DNA from: Deferribacteres bacterium
GTDB lineage: Bacteria > Zhuqueibacterota > Zhuqueibacteria > Zhuqueibacterales > Geothermadaptataceae
DNA length: 64,000 nucleotides
Direction: 5' to 3'
Assembly: GCA_020633655.1 (NCBI GenBank)
Contig: JACKDF010000004.1
Location: 124,001-188,000, forward strand
The position numbers were made by a program, and so were the translations under genes. The notes beneath the pieces are model-generated. The model ran no database searches. It was not told where the DNA came from and saw nothing but the letters and a program-made list of their open reading frames with translations. Positions 43,952 to 52,816 of the stretch are shown here, in pieces (the first letter of the stretch is position 1; each line of letters opens with the position of its first letter).

Positions 43952-44720
43952 AACACAGTTTGAGCTGGTTGTCCTTGGCTCCGGAACATGCGCTGCAACT
44001 CTGGAACGCAGTATGGCCAGCTATTTATTGAAAATAAAAGAGACGAATCGTCGTGTTTTGCTGGATATCGGTGCGGGAAGTTTGCGCCGGCTTTTAGAAG
44101 CGGGGGAGGATTACCGGGACCTCGATGCAATCTTCATCAGTCATTGGCATACAGATCACGTCGCGGATCTCGTACCTTTTTTATGGGCGACTGTTAATAC
44201 TCCTGGATATCAACGACGAGGCGTTTTACCAATTTTTGGTCCATGTGGATTAAATAACTGGTTTTCGAATTTGGCAGTAGCACACGGCCAGTGGTTAAAT
44301 GAAACTGATTTTGGTGTTGAGATTATTGAAAAACAGGACGAGTCTTGGGAGTGGGAGGGGATAACCGTAAGTACTTTAGCATTGCAACACTCGGTTCCGG
44401 TAAATGGCTATTCATTCAAGAAAGGGAAATCTTCACTTGTATATACCGGTGATACCGGGCCGTGCGAATCATTGCTAACGCTCGCAAAAAGCGCAGATTT
44501 GCTACTAGCTGAGTGCTCTTTTCCAGCTGCACGAAAAGGAATTGATTACCATTTAACCTCGGAGACTGTTGGGGAACTTGCACAGGTTGCAAATGTTAAA
44601 AAATTACTGTTAACACACATGTATCCTGAATGCGAGCTGGTGAATATTCAAGACGAGTGCGCAAAAAAATTTAATGGAATGATAGAACTCGCGCAGGATT
44701 TAAAGCGTCTGAATATCTGA
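43941..44720 (+). CDS. MBL-fold metallo-hydrolase (ribonuclease Z-like)
   Basis: A 259-residue metallo-beta-lactamase-fold protein. The metal motif H-x-H-x-D-H is His68, His70, Asp72 and His73 in SHWHTDH. Further ligands are probably in TGDTGP, in AECSF and in the late LLLTHMYPE. The N-terminal LGSGTCAATLERS and overall order resemble RNase Z-like/ElaC-type family members, but the length is shorter than RNase Z and its exosite arm is not seen. Two adjacent ATG codons (43941, 43944) follow GGAAAAG. It overlaps cutA by eleven bases. Confidence 0.82.
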   Translation: MMVETQFELVVLGSGTCAATLERSMASYLLKIKETNRRVLLDIGAGSLRRLLEAGEDYRDLDAIFISHWHTDHVADLVPFLWATVNTPGYQRRGVLPIFGPCGLNNWFSNLAVAHGQWLNETDFGVEIIEKQDESWEWEGITVSTLALQHSVPVNGYSFKKGKSSLVYTGDTGPCESLLTLAKSADLLLAECSFPAARKGIDYHLTSETVGELAQVANVKKLLLTHMYPECELVNIQDECAKKFNGMIELAQDLKRLNI

Positions 44721-44831
44721 TGCTTGTGTTTATTGCACAAGATTTCGATTGCAGATACGAAAATATACTATGCACGCAGCATGTTCCATACAAAAAATAT
44801 TTATATCCAAGGAAGTTGTCTTTTTTGAAAT

Positions 44832-45758
44832 ATGGTCAAACACATTAAAAAACATTGGTTTCTCTATTCGATTCTTTTTTCGGCTATATTTCATGTTCTG
44901 ATTTTTGGCATTATCAGTCTGCTGCTTTTTATGCGTGATGCCTATTTTTTTGTTACTCCCCAAAATCTGAATGCTGCAGAGCCTGCCCCCCTCGTTTTTG
45001 ATTTTACCCAACCGAAATCTAAGGAACTTGCTGAGACACCGGAGTCAGCGCGTCTCAAAGACGCACCCGACAATGCCCCCTATGCCTCTGATAAAAACGC
45101 ACGTGCGCAAAACGAAAATGCACCCGATGATCTTCCGGTTGATAATCCGTTCAGCAAAGGTTATGCTGATGCAGCACAAATAGAAAATTTGCTGGGTGTA
45201 CAGGAGAACTCACAGATTCAACCGGAAGTTTTTGATAAAACGCTACCTGAACAAGCTGAAGCTTCGAAAGTCAATGAAACAGGCAGTAAAATCAGTTATG
45301 TAAAACAGAGTTCTGAAACTTTTTCCCGTGACATGTTGGTTCATAATGCAAAAAACACCGTGACTCGACAACCTGGAAATTCAACAGTCCAGCATTCAGC
45401 AATGGATAATTCATTAAGTCGGGCGTTGGATAGTGGAGCCCTCTCATTTAATACGTATGATTGGGATTTTGCGCCTTATATGCTGAAACTAAAAAGGGTA
45501 ATCGAAGAACACATTTTCCCGCCAGCTGCTTTTTCCCGTATGGGAATTATAAGTGGGCGTTCACAGATAAAATTTCGAATCGAACGTGATGGAAAATTGA
45601 CGAAAGTCGATGTTTTAGGGTATGATGGGCATATCAGCCTCATGGAGACGAGCAAGCAGGCCATTGAGGTATCAATTCCGTTTGATAAATTACCAGATAA
45701 TTTTCCGGAAAAATATTTAGAAGTTACAGCAACCTTCAATTACAAAGTATATCGGTGA
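44832..45758 (+). CDS. TonB/TolA-like energy transducer
   Basis: A 308-residue periplasm-spanning protein. A short cytoplasmic N-terminus with one membrane anchor (about 10-33, YSILFSAIFHVLIFGIISLL) is followed by a long, low-complexity region rich in Asp, Asn, Ala and Pro. The C-terminal domain of about 90 residues (HIFPPAAFSRMGIISGRSQI, KFRIERDGKLTKVDVLGYDG) has the TonB C-terminal pattern. The following ExbB- and ExbD-like genes supply the proton-driven motor, so the set transmits membrane energy to the outer membrane. Whether it is a TonB or a TolA analogue cannot be settled; no TolB or Pal gene is adjacent. Confidence 0.82.
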   Translation: MVKHIKKHWFLYSILFSAIFHVLIFGIISLLLFMRDAYFFVTPQNLNAAEPAPLVFDFTQPKSKELAETPESARLKDAPDNAPYASDKNARAQNENAPDDLPVDNPFSKGYADAAQIENLLGVQENSQIQPEVFDKTLPEQAEASKVNETGSKISYVKQSSETFSRDMLVHNAKNTVTRQPGNSTVQHSAMDNSLSRALDSGALSFNTYDWDFAPYMLKLKRVIEEHIFPPAAFSRMGIISGRSQIKFRIERDGKLTKVDVLGYDGHISLMETSKQAIEVSIPFDKLPDNFPEKYLEVTATFNYKVYR

Positions 45759-45768
45759 AAGGATTTGC

Positions 45769-46428
45769 ATGGAGTCGTTACAAGCGGTTTGGCAATTTTT
45801 AGTAAAAGGTGGTCTGATTATGATCCCTTTGGGACTTTCTTCCCTTATCGGGCTGGCGATTGTGATCGAGAAGACCCTATCCCTGCGTGAGCGAAAAATT
45901 TTAATACCTGAAATCATTTCGGCTTTGGATGCTATTCGTAAAAAGGACGACCTGGATTTGGCAGTTGCTATTTGCCAAAAATATAATGGTCCTTTTGCAA
46001 ATATTATTCTGACGGTGTTACAAAATAATAAACTCCCCTCACCCGAGTTAAAGGAAATGGTGGAAGAGAAGGGACGTCAGGAAGTTCGTGCGCTGGAGCG
46101 CGGTTTAGTTGCTTTGGAAACGGTGGCCGGAATTGCTCCACTTCTTGGTTTGTTGGGTACAGTTATCGGCATTTTGAAGGTTTTTAATGTGATCGCCGAA
46201 ATCGGTGTCGGGCAGGCAAGTGCGCTGTCCGGTGGTATCAGTGAAGCGCTGATCACCACCATCGTTGGTCTTAGTATTGGTATCCCGGCGGTAGTTTTCT
46301 ATAATTTTTTCATCGATAAAGCCGAAAATCTTGTGCTTGATATTGAGAAACAGAGTTCGAATCTAATAATGAAAATAAAATACTGGGCCGACGCAGGAGA
46401 TGCACCGAATGCAGCTCAAAATAAATAA
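45769..46428 (+). CDS. exbB: MotA/TolQ/ExbB proton channel protein
   Basis: A 219-residue inner-membrane subunit. Three transmembrane segments are seen: about 12-35 (GLIMIPLGLSSLIGLAIVIE), about 120-145 (TVAGIAPLLGLLGTVIGIL) and about 160-185 (ALSGGISEALITTIVGLSIG). The family signature APLLGLLGTVxG and the Thr residues lining the channel are present. It forms the pentameric proton channel with the ExbD-like protein and powers the TonB/TolA-like protein encoded upstream. AAAGGA precedes the ATG. TolQ and ExbB cannot be told apart from this sequence. Confidence 0.9.
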   Translation: MESLQAVWQFLVKGGLIMIPLGLSSLIGLAIVIEKTLSLRERKILIPEIISALDAIRKKDDLDLAVAICQKYNGPFANIILTVLQNNKLPSPELKEMVEEKGRQEVRALERGLVALETVAGIAPLLGLLGTVIGILKVFNVIAEIGVGQASALSGGISEALITTIVGLSIGIPAVVFYNFFIDKAENLVLDIEKQSSNLIMKIKYWADAGDAPNAAQNK

Positions 46429-46819
46429 AAAGAGAAAACCCGTTATAAACATCACTTCATTGATTGACGTACTTTTCCTGTTGCTTATTTTTTTTATGGT
46501 TTCTTCGACTTTTTTGGAAGAGCCTGGAATGAAATTGACGCTACCCGAGGCTTCGAGTGCGGAAATTGGAGAAAAGAAGGAATTTACACTCTATCTCACC
46601 GCCATTGGAGATCTATTTTTAAACGATTCACCTGTTGATGTAGACAGTCTTGAAAATAAAATTAAAACTATTTTGCCAGAAATGAAGGAACAAACGCTCA
46701 CATTGAAGGCGGATACCGAGGTTAATCACGGCAAAGTTGTAAAAGTGATGGACAAAGCCCGTTTGGCAGGCGTGAAGAAGCTGGTCGTTGCAACGAGTAC
46801 ATCCGGGGAAAAAAAATAA
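46409..46819 (+). CDS. exbD: ExbD/TolR biopolymer transport protein
   Basis: A 136-residue protein with a basic cytoplasmic N-terminus (KINKKRKPVINITS), one transmembrane helix holding the proton-carrying Asp (LIDVLFLLLIFFMVSSTF), and a periplasmic ExbD domain (ADTEVNHGKVVKVMDKARLAGVKKLVVAT). The start at 46409 lies ten bases after CAGGAG; an ATG nine bases earlier is too close to that site. It overlaps the ExbB-like gene by twenty bases, so the motor subunits are coupled in translation. Confidence 0.92.
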   Translation: MQLKINKKRKPVINITSLIDVLFLLLIFFMVSSTFLEEPGMKLTLPEASSAEIGEKKEFTLYLTAIGDLFLNDSPVDVDSLENKIKTILPEMKEQTLTLKADTEVNHGKVVKVMDKARLAGVKKLVVATSTSGEKK

Positions 46820-47291
46820 ATGCAGATATTCTGCAAACTATGTGACAAAACTGTGATCGAATATAGGCCAGTTTACCAGGGGTGAGTGATTTCCGGTCAA
46901 ATTAATCTGCGTAAATTCCAACCAGTTTTTTAATTAAGTTCATAGTCTCTATCATCAATCGTTATTATTTGTTGGATTGGTAACCAATGTTGAAGCCGAT
47001 TAATATATTGAAAAGATGTTATTTAGCAGATATTTCTAGGACAATGTTGATAAATTTGTTGCCTTGAAAAAATTTTCGTTTCGAAATGGCACACTGCTTG
47101 CTAATGAATCGATCGTCTTGAAAAAACGAAACAACAGCTGGCTAATGACTGTGGTCTTCACTCTGAAGGAATTCAGAGCCTTTCTCAGGAATCTCACCCT
47201 TGGACATATCTTTTGAAGTAGATTTGAAGAAATTAAACCAGTGCTCTGCAATCATTAAGCCCTAGGACTAACTTCAACTTTGGAGGAGCTG
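46820..47291. other. Non-coding leader region with sigma-54 promoter
   Basis: About 470 bases separate exbD from the atypical response regulator gene. A consensus sigma-54 element occupies 47087-47102, listed separately. The transcript leader from about 47113 to the start codon would be roughly 180 bases long; no regulatory hairpin was identified in it. No terminator for the motor operon was recognised, and no conventional gene is supported. Confidence 0.55.
47087..47102 (+). promoter_or_regulatory. Sigma-54 (RpoN) -24/-12 promoter
   Basis: The sequence reads TGGCAC, five bases, then TTGCT, matching the sigma-54 consensus with GG and GC separated by exactly ten bases. It points toward the atypical response regulator whose start codon lies 190 bases downstream. 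Enhancer-binding-protein sites upstream could not be identified. No sigma-54 activator (NtrC-like AAA+) is encoded in the window. Confidence 0.75.
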
Positions 47292-47975
47292 ATGGATAGA
47301 GGGACAGTACTTCATTTCGGAAGAGAAAAAAATCAAACCGAATCTTTGAAAATGTTATTGGAACGTGATGGTTTCACGTTTATTAGTTCTGATCAAATTG
47401 ATATCGCTCAGGACATGGCTTTGCGTGAAAAACCAATCTCTATTATGCTGAACATGGATGACTTCGGCGAGGATGCGTGGTTAATTTGCTCTGAATTAAA
47501 AGATGATTTGGTGACCCGGAAGTCGGCACTGATCCTTATGTCTGAATCAAGCGATGAAAACCTCCGAATTAAAGGTTTGGAAAGCGGTGCTGATGAGTTT
47601 ATTAACTTGCCGGTACATTCCAGGGAAATGGCGGCAAGAATTAAAGCTATTGCCCGCCGTCTTGCGATGTTTGACAATAAAAAAATCCGCGTTAAAGACA
47701 TTGAAATTGATCTTGATGAGCATCGGGTTCGCAAAGCAGGCAAACCAATTGACCTGACCTATATTCAATTTAAATTATTGTATCTTTTGGCCTCAAGACG
47801 AAACAATGTGTTTAGTCGGAAAGAAATTTTGGAGAAAGTTTGGGGTAAAAAGGTTTATGTTACTAATAGAACGGTCGATGTACATATCAAACGTCTACGT
47901 GAAAAATTAGGCGAATATAAATATCCATCCCAGTACATCGAAACCATTCACGGTACTGGATATCGCTTCTTGTAA
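47292..47975 (+). CDS. Response regulator with degenerate receiver and PhoB-type DNA-binding domain
   Basis: A 227-residue transcription regulator. The C-terminal winged helix is intact (LTYIQFKLLYLLASRRNN, NRTVDVHIKRLREKL, ETIHGTGYRFL). The receiver retains the fold but lacks its chemistry: the phospho-acceptor Asp is Asn54 (IMLNMDDFGE), the N-terminal acidic pair is replaced (HFGRE), the Thr is Ser (ILMSESS) and the Lys after strand 5 is Leu (FINLPVH). It should therefore act without phosphorylation, perhaps through another signal or protein contact. No histidine kinase is adjacent. ATG 47292 follows GGAGG by five bases. It is transcribed from the sigma-54 element upstream and closed by a terminator. 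Confidence 0.87.
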   Translation: MDRGTVLHFGREKNQTESLKMLLERDGFTFISSDQIDIAQDMALREKPISIMLNMDDFGEDAWLICSELKDDLVTRKSALILMSESSDENLRIKGLESGADEFINLPVHSREMAARIKAIARRLAMFDNKKIRVKDIEIDLDEHRVRKAGKPIDLTYIQFKLLYLLASRRNNVFSRKEILEKVWGKKVYVTNRTVDVHIKRLREKLGEYKYPSQYIETIHGTGYRFL

Positions 47976-48008
47976 TCTTAGTCTTTTTCATAAATTTCCT
48001 CCCTCCGG

Positions 48009-48037
48009 GCCCCTGGTGTATGCTGGGGGCTTTTTTT
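48009..48037 (+). terminator. Rho-independent terminator after the atypical response regulator
   Basis: A GC stem (GCCCC at 48009-48013 with GGGGC at 48026-48030) is followed by seven T residues. It lies 33 bases after the regulator stop and abuts the end of the convergent ABC transporter gene. Confidence 0.8.
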
Positions 48038-49823
48038 ATGCCCTGTTTCCAACACCGTCCTGATTTGCAAATTGTAATTGGTACAATTTGTAGTATAAAC
48101 CTTCCATTTTTAATAATTCCTGGTGCGAACCAATTTCACGTATTTCACCATGGTGCAACACGATAATTTTATCAACGTGCTGGATAGTCGAAAGCCGGTG
48201 CGCAATGATAATCGAAGTCCTGTTTGCCATTAATTCCTCCAACGCCGATTGGATCAGTCGTTCCGTTTCAGTATCTATGTTTGACGTCGCTTCGTCCAAA
48301 ATGAGAATCGCAGGATCGTGCGCCAGAGCGCGTGCAAATGCTAAAAGTTGGCGTTGCCCAACAGAGAGCATGGAACCTCGTTCATTGAGCTCGGTATCCA
48401 AATTTTGCGGCATTTCTTCGATGAAATCCATGGCATTGACCAGACGCGCTGCTTCAGCAATTTTTTCGGTGTCTATTTTTTTATTACCAAGGCTGATATT
48501 TTCGGCAATAGTGCCGGCAAAAAGGAAAACATCCTGTAACACCAGGCTCATTTGCCCACGCAAATCGTCGAGTGCATAATCACGGACGTTTTTCCCATCC
48601 AGATAGATAGCGCCTTTCTGGATATCATAAAAACGCCCAAGCAAATTTATCAATGTCGTTTTTCCGGAGCCGGTTGCTCCGACAATCGCAATGTTTTCCC
48701 CGGGATTAATGGTGAAATTTACATTTTTTAAAATCCAGGTTTCATCGTTGTATGCAAACCATACATCCCGGAATTCGATTTTGCCACTGGCGGGGTGCAG
48801 GTTCGGTGCACCGGGCACATAATCCTCTTCAATTGATTCATCGAGTAGATGGAAGACACGTTCACTCGCGGCCATCGCTGCTTGCAGAATATTGTATTTT
48901 TCTGATAAATCTCGAATTGGGCGATAAAACATAAATACATACTGCAAAAATGCTACAATACCCCCAAATGTCAAGGCTCCAGCAATGACCTGCACACCGC
49001 CGTACCATAGAATGAATGCCGTCGTTACAGCGCTGATAAAACCCGTTAAAGGAAAAAATAAGGCGAAATAAAAAATCGTTTTTAAAAATGCTTGTAGATG
49101 GTCACGATTGAGCGAATCGAATTTAATAAAATTTTTTTCTTCTCTGTTGAAAAGTTGTGAGACCACCATGCCACTTATATTTTCCTGCAAATAAGTATTG
49201 ATGGCAGCAATGCGTTGACGTACTAATCTGAATGCGTCCCGAACTTTAATTTTGAACAGAATGGAGACAATGAAAAGTAAAGGCAAAACCACAAGTGTTA
49301 GTAAAGCCAGTTTCCAGTTCAAAATTAACATGATAATTACGATGCCCACCAGGGTGAGAATGTCTCCGAAAATCGCTACAAGTCCGGACGTAAACAACTC
49401 ATTAAGTGATTCGATATCGGATGTGACGCGGGTCATCAGCTTACCCACAGGGTTTTTATTGAAAAACTTTAAGGGCAAATGCTGTATGTGGCCGAAAACT
49501 GCACGTCGCAAATCGAACATGATTTTTTGACCGAGCCAGTCCATCGTATATGTCTGCCAAAACTGGCTAATAAAAAGGCCGAGCAAAACCAGAAAAAACC
49601 ATCCAATAAGGTGTGATAAACCACTTAAATTACCGGTAGAAATGTATTCATCAATTCCAACTTGAGTAAATTTGGGTAATGAGAGTTCCAAAAGCGAGGC
49701 GATGAATAACGTGAAAATGGCGAACGTCCATTGCTTGAAGTACGGTTTCGCAAAAAGCAAAAGGCGTTTCATTAAAACGTGATCATATGATTTTATGGCA
49801 TTTTCTTCGAACGGATCCGCCAA
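48036..49823 (-). CDS. ABC exporter half-transporter, catalytically competent subunit
   Basis: A 595-residue type IV ABC exporter subunit: six transmembrane helices (about 1-320), then a nucleotide-binding domain with Walker A GATGSGKTT, Q-loop, signature LSVGQRQLL and Walker B ILILDEATSNID with the catalytic Glu, and a switch His in IIAHRLST. The signature deviates from LSGGQ. Its partner, encoded immediately upstream, has the opposite pattern, so the two form an asymmetric heterodimer like TM287/288. Translation begins at TTG directly after the partner's stop codon (TAATTG), with GGAGG inside the partner's last codons. The exported substrate (lipid, drug or peptide) is unknown. Confidence 0.9.
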   Translation of the reverse strand: MADPFEENAIKSYDHVLMKRLLLFAKPYFKQWTFAIFTLFIASLLELSLPKFTQVGIDEYISTGNLSGLSHLIGWFFLVLLGLFISQFWQTYTMDWLGQKIMFDLRRAVFGHIQHLPLKFFNKNPVGKLMTRVTSDIESLNELFTSGLVAIFGDILTLVGIVIIMLILNWKLALLTLVVLPLLFIVSILFKIKVRDAFRLVRQRIAAINTYLQENISGMVVSQLFNREEKNFIKFDSLNRDHLQAFLKTIFYFALFFPLTGFISAVTTAFILWYGGVQVIAGALTFGGIVAFLQYVFMFYRPIRDLSEKYNILQAAMAASERVFHLLDESIEEDYVPGAPNLHPASGKIEFRDVWFAYNDETWILKNVNFTINPGENIAIVGATGSGKTTLINLLGRFYDIQKGAIYLDGKNVRDYALDDLRGQMSLVLQDVFLFAGTIAENISLGNKKIDTEKIAEAARLVNAMDFIEEMPQNLDTELNERGSMLSVGQRQLLAFARALAHDPAILILDEATSNIDTETERLIQSALEELMANRTSIIIAHRLSTIQHVDKIIVLHHGEIREIGSHQELLKMEGLYYKLYQLQFANQDGVGNRA

Positions 49824-51590
49824 TTAAATTTCCTCCAATGATTCTTCCAGCAATTGCATATGGTATAAATGGGCATATTGTCCATTTTGCGCGAGCAATT
49901 TTTCGTGATTGCCTTGTTCTGTTATCCGACCATGTTCAAGAACGATAATGTGATCCGCATCGCGAATTGTACTGATTCTGTGTGAAATGATGATTGTCGT
50001 TCTTTTGTTGATCTCTTGACGCAACTGTTTCAGTATCTCTTCTTCCGTATAGGTATCAACAGCTGAAAGGGCATCATCTAAAATCAGGATCGCAGGGTTT
50101 CTTATGATCGCCCGGCTTATGGCTGTACGCTGTTTTTGTCCACCAGAAATATTGATTCCTCTTTCACCAAGAATTGTATCGTATTGTTGCGGGAAGGCAA
50201 GAATGTCATTGTGTACTTGCGAAAGTTTCCCCGCTCTTTCAATCTGCTCCGGCGATGCATCAGTTACACCGAAAGCGATATTTTCAGCTATCGTTTCGGA
50301 AAAAAGAAAAGTGTCCTGCGTGACATAGCCGATGTTACGGCGAAGGTTTGCCAGAGAAAATTTTTCGATCGCCAGGCCATCGATGGAAATTTGTCCACTA
50401 TCCGGCTGAAGTAAGCGTGGTACCATGTTCGCTAACGTTGATTTTCCTGATCCTGTGCGTCCGACGATTGCCAAAGTGGTTCCACTTTTAATTGTCAGAT
50501 TAATATCTCTCAATATTGGTACACCATCGTAACCAAAGCTCACATCTTTAAATATTATCTCACCCTGCATGGATTCTCGCATTTCGCCATGAATATTGAG
50601 GGGGATGTCCGGTTCTATGTGAAATATTTCATTAATTCTGGCCATTGATGCGATGCCTTGTTGGGTTAGATTTATCACCCAACCAAGGGCGATCATCGGC
50701 CATGTGAGATTGGTAAGCAAGGTAAAAAATGCGGTGAGTGAACCTATGGAAATTTCGTTGTGTGCAACCAGGCGGCCTCCAATCCAAAGCACCAAAAGTG
50801 TGCCTATTCCAGCTAGTAGGCCCATGCTGGACCAGAGCAAGGCACGGGTTTTGGCCAGATACAGGCGTTCTTGCACATATTTCTCATTGAGTTTACCAAA
50901 TCGCTCTTTTTCCAGTTGTTCCTGTAGATAAACCTTGATTACTCTGATTCCGGAGATATTTTCCTGTGCATGGGTCGTTATATCAGAATAGAGTTCCTGG
51001 GATCGTTTAAAAGAATCGTGAATTCGACGCATTAATTTTGCGACAGTGAAAACCATAACCGGAAAAGTGAGCAGTGCAATAAAGGTCAGTGTCGTATTCA
51101 TGGAAAGCATGACGATAAGTGTACCGATTAACCGTATTGCAGTGTTGGCTAAATACATAATACCCGGGCCAACCAGTGAACGAACCGCATTGAGATCATT
51201 TGTCGCGCGTGCCATGAGATCGCCGGTACTGTGACGCTGGAAAAATCGAATGCTCATTTTTTGCAAATGGGCGAAATAATCGTTGCGCATATCGTACTCA
51301 ATGTATCGTGATACGACGATTATGGTTTGTCGCATAAGAAAAAGGAATACACCTTCGATCAAGGCGATGCCAACCAGTGAAAGGGCATAATACCCCACAA
51401 TCTTCACATCCGTTACGCTCTCCAGGGAGTCTATCGCTTTTTTAATAAAGATTGGCTGGATGACTGCGACGATGTTGGTAAGCAGGATGAAGAGAAATCC
51501 AAGTAAAATTTTCGGTTTATATTTGGTGAGATAGGGGATAATACTTCTTAGCTGATCCGATTTTGAAAAGCTTTCTTCTTGCGTGGCCAT
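49824..51590 (-). CDS. ABC exporter half-transporter, degenerate-site subunit
   Basis: A 588-residue ABC exporter subunit, first gene of the pair. Six transmembrane helices lead to a nucleotide-binding domain with Walker A GRTGSGKST, a full signature ISGGQKQRT and Walker B ILILDDALSAVD, in which the catalytic Glu is replaced by Asp. That change, with the non-canonical signature of the partner, leaves one consensus and one degenerate ATP site, the known design of heterodimeric exporters of the TM287/288 and BmrCD kind. The stop codon is followed without spacing by the partner's TTG start. Length is normal and no truncation is seen. Confidence 0.9.
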   Translation of the reverse strand: MATQEESFSKSDQLRSIIPYLTKYKPKILLGFLFILLTNIVAVIQPIFIKKAIDSLESVTDVKIVGYYALSLVGIALIEGVFLFLMRQTIIVVSRYIEYDMRNDYFAHLQKMSIRFFQRHSTGDLMARATNDLNAVRSLVGPGIMYLANTAIRLIGTLIVMLSMNTTLTFIALLTFPVMVFTVAKLMRRIHDSFKRSQELYSDITTHAQENISGIRVIKVYLQEQLEKERFGKLNEKYVQERLYLAKTRALLWSSMGLLAGIGTLLVLWIGGRLVAHNEISIGSLTAFFTLLTNLTWPMIALGWVINLTQQGIASMARINEIFHIEPDIPLNIHGEMRESMQGEIIFKDVSFGYDGVPILRDINLTIKSGTTLAIVGRTGSGKSTLANMVPRLLQPDSGQISIDGLAIEKFSLANLRRNIGYVTQDTFLFSETIAENIAFGVTDASPEQIERAGKLSQVHNDILAFPQQYDTILGERGINISGGQKQRTAISRAIIRNPAILILDDALSAVDTYTEEEILKQLRQEINKRTTIIISHRISTIRDADHIIVLEHGRITEQGNHEKLLAQNGQYAHLYHMQLLEESLEEI

Positions 51591-51705
51591 TCCTCTCCTG
51601 ATAGGTTAAATCCCAACTTTAGCATATTAATTTTATGAACTCCCTGCTTGAGCAGGGGTTATCCCTGTCCATCGCTATATCTGCATAATCTGTGCATAAA
51701 CTGGA

Positions 51706-52455
51706 TTAGCTCGGAGGTAATTCAGTTTTTTCATAGATAAGCTTTTTTGTTATCCCTTCTATAAATTGCAAAATATCCCTTAGAACGAGTTCTTTGTCGT
51801 AATCTAGGGATAAGATATGAAAACTTCGATCATAGAGTTTCTTGGTTTTTGTTGGTGTTTGCAATGCGTTGTAAATTAAATCCGCGTTTCCCGGTTCAAC
51901 AACGTGATCCTTGCTTCCGTGTAATACCATTACCGGAGAAGATATATATTTAATATTTACCCTCATTTTTTTTAACACTTTAAACACTTCCAGTGAAGCA
52001 CGCGTCGGATAATAATTGTAAGAATTCATCCACTTCAGTGCATCTTTGTCGTTAATATCAGGTCCATTAACTTTATATTGGAATTTAACCAATCTGTATA
52101 AAAGTGTCGCAAACAGACGCGTCCTGAATCGAATACAATAAGGCACAGCCATTGTTACAACCCCGTCGACTTTGTGTTTTGCTGCTAAGCACAAAGCCAA
52201 TGCTCCACCCATCGAAAGACCAACCAGAATTATTGAGTCGCATTTTTTCTGCAAGTTTGTATAGGCCATTTCCACGTCGGTAAGCCAGTTGGCATACGTA
52301 CAATTCAGCATGTCAGTCGGTTTTGTGCCATGTCCACACAGTCTGGGACTGGATGTGATATAGCTATGTTTTTCAAATTCTTTTGCCAACCATGCCATTG
52401 AGTTTGGGGAGCCGGTAAATCCATGAAGGAGTAGTATGCCTATGTTTTTTTTCAT
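51706..52455 (-). CDS. Alpha/beta hydrolase (carboxylesterase/monoacylglycerol lipase-like)
   Basis: A 249-residue cytoplasmic esterase-type protein. The oxyanion-hole motif HGFTGSP is at 11-17. The nucleophile is Ser81 in GLSMGG, and the acid and base are predicted as Asp183 (LHGSKDHVV) and His213 (RSFHILSLD). Size, motif order and the HGFTGSP start resemble the Est30-type carboxylesterases. It lies upstream of the ABC exporter genes on the same strand, separated by 115 bases that include a GC hairpin without a T-run, so co-transcription is possible. The natural substrate is unknown. Confidence 0.88.
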   Translation of the reverse strand: MKKNIGILLLHGFTGSPNSMAWLAKEFEKHSYITSSPRLCGHGTKPTDMLNCTYANWLTDVEMAYTNLQKKCDSIILVGLSMGGALALCLAAKHKVDGVVTMAVPYCIRFRTRLFATLLYRLVKFQYKVNGPDINDKDALKWMNSYNYYPTRASLEVFKVLKKMRVNIKYISSPVMVLHGSKDHVVEPGNADLIYNALQTPTKTKKLYDRSFHILSLDYDKELVLRDILQFIEGITKKLIYEKTELPPS

Positions 52456-52744
52456 GATAAAACCCTGAATTCTGCAGTGCGAGGTGTGAGCGGTGATAAG
52501 TTAACATTTATTCCGCCATTAAACAACAATTGCTTTACGGGACAGCGTTCGGACTGGTAAAACGATTTTTTGGTTATTTTTTACCATGCCAATAGGGAAA
52601 TGTACAATGAAATATTTTAAGCTGCGGTCTGTTGTGTTCTGAAAAAAGCCATTTCTTCTTTCCACCCAATTCTTACATATCTGCAATTCCTTAATAAAAA
52701 TAATCTTAAATGAAAATTATTTTATTCGGTGAATAAAAATTTTC
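52456..52744. other. Divergent spacer before the division cluster
   Basis: About 290 bases upstream of the mraZ promoter, between the esterase gene and the division cluster. They should also contain the promoter of the minus-strand esterase. No gene, repeat or RNA could be supported here; the sequence becomes AT-rich toward the mraZ promoter. Confidence 0.45.
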
Positions 52745-52772
52745 TTGCTTTTATAGACAAATGGCGTATATT
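52745..52772 (+). promoter_or_regulatory. Sigma-70-type promoter of mraZ and the division cluster
   Basis: A -35-like TTGCTT (52745-52750) and a -10-like TATATT (52767-52772) are separated by sixteen bases. The predicted transcript start falls at the first MraZ box, about 34 bases before the start codon. Confidence 0.55.
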
Positions 52773-52778
52773 TGTTGT

Positions 52779-52816
52779 AAAGTGGAGTAAAGTAGTATAA
52801 AAGTGGATAAAAGTGG
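52779..52816 (+). promoter_or_regulatory. MraZ operator: four AAAGTGG-type boxes
   Basis: Four direct repeats, AAAGTGG (52779), AAAGTAG (52789), AAAGTGG (52800) and AAAGTGG (52810), are spaced 10, 11 and 10 bases apart, placing them on the same face of the helix. They match the repeated GTGG-containing boxes bound by MraZ in other bacteria, close to the AAAGTGG form reported for Mycoplasma. The last box includes the GTG start codon of mraZ, so binding would block both initiation of transcription and the translated start region of the DNA. Confidence 0.8.

Noticed and set aside
51642..51657. Perfect 7-bp hairpin CCCTGCT/AGCAGGG between the esterase and ABC genes
   Set aside because: No T-run on either strand, so it was not listed as a terminator; it may only be a chance palindrome.
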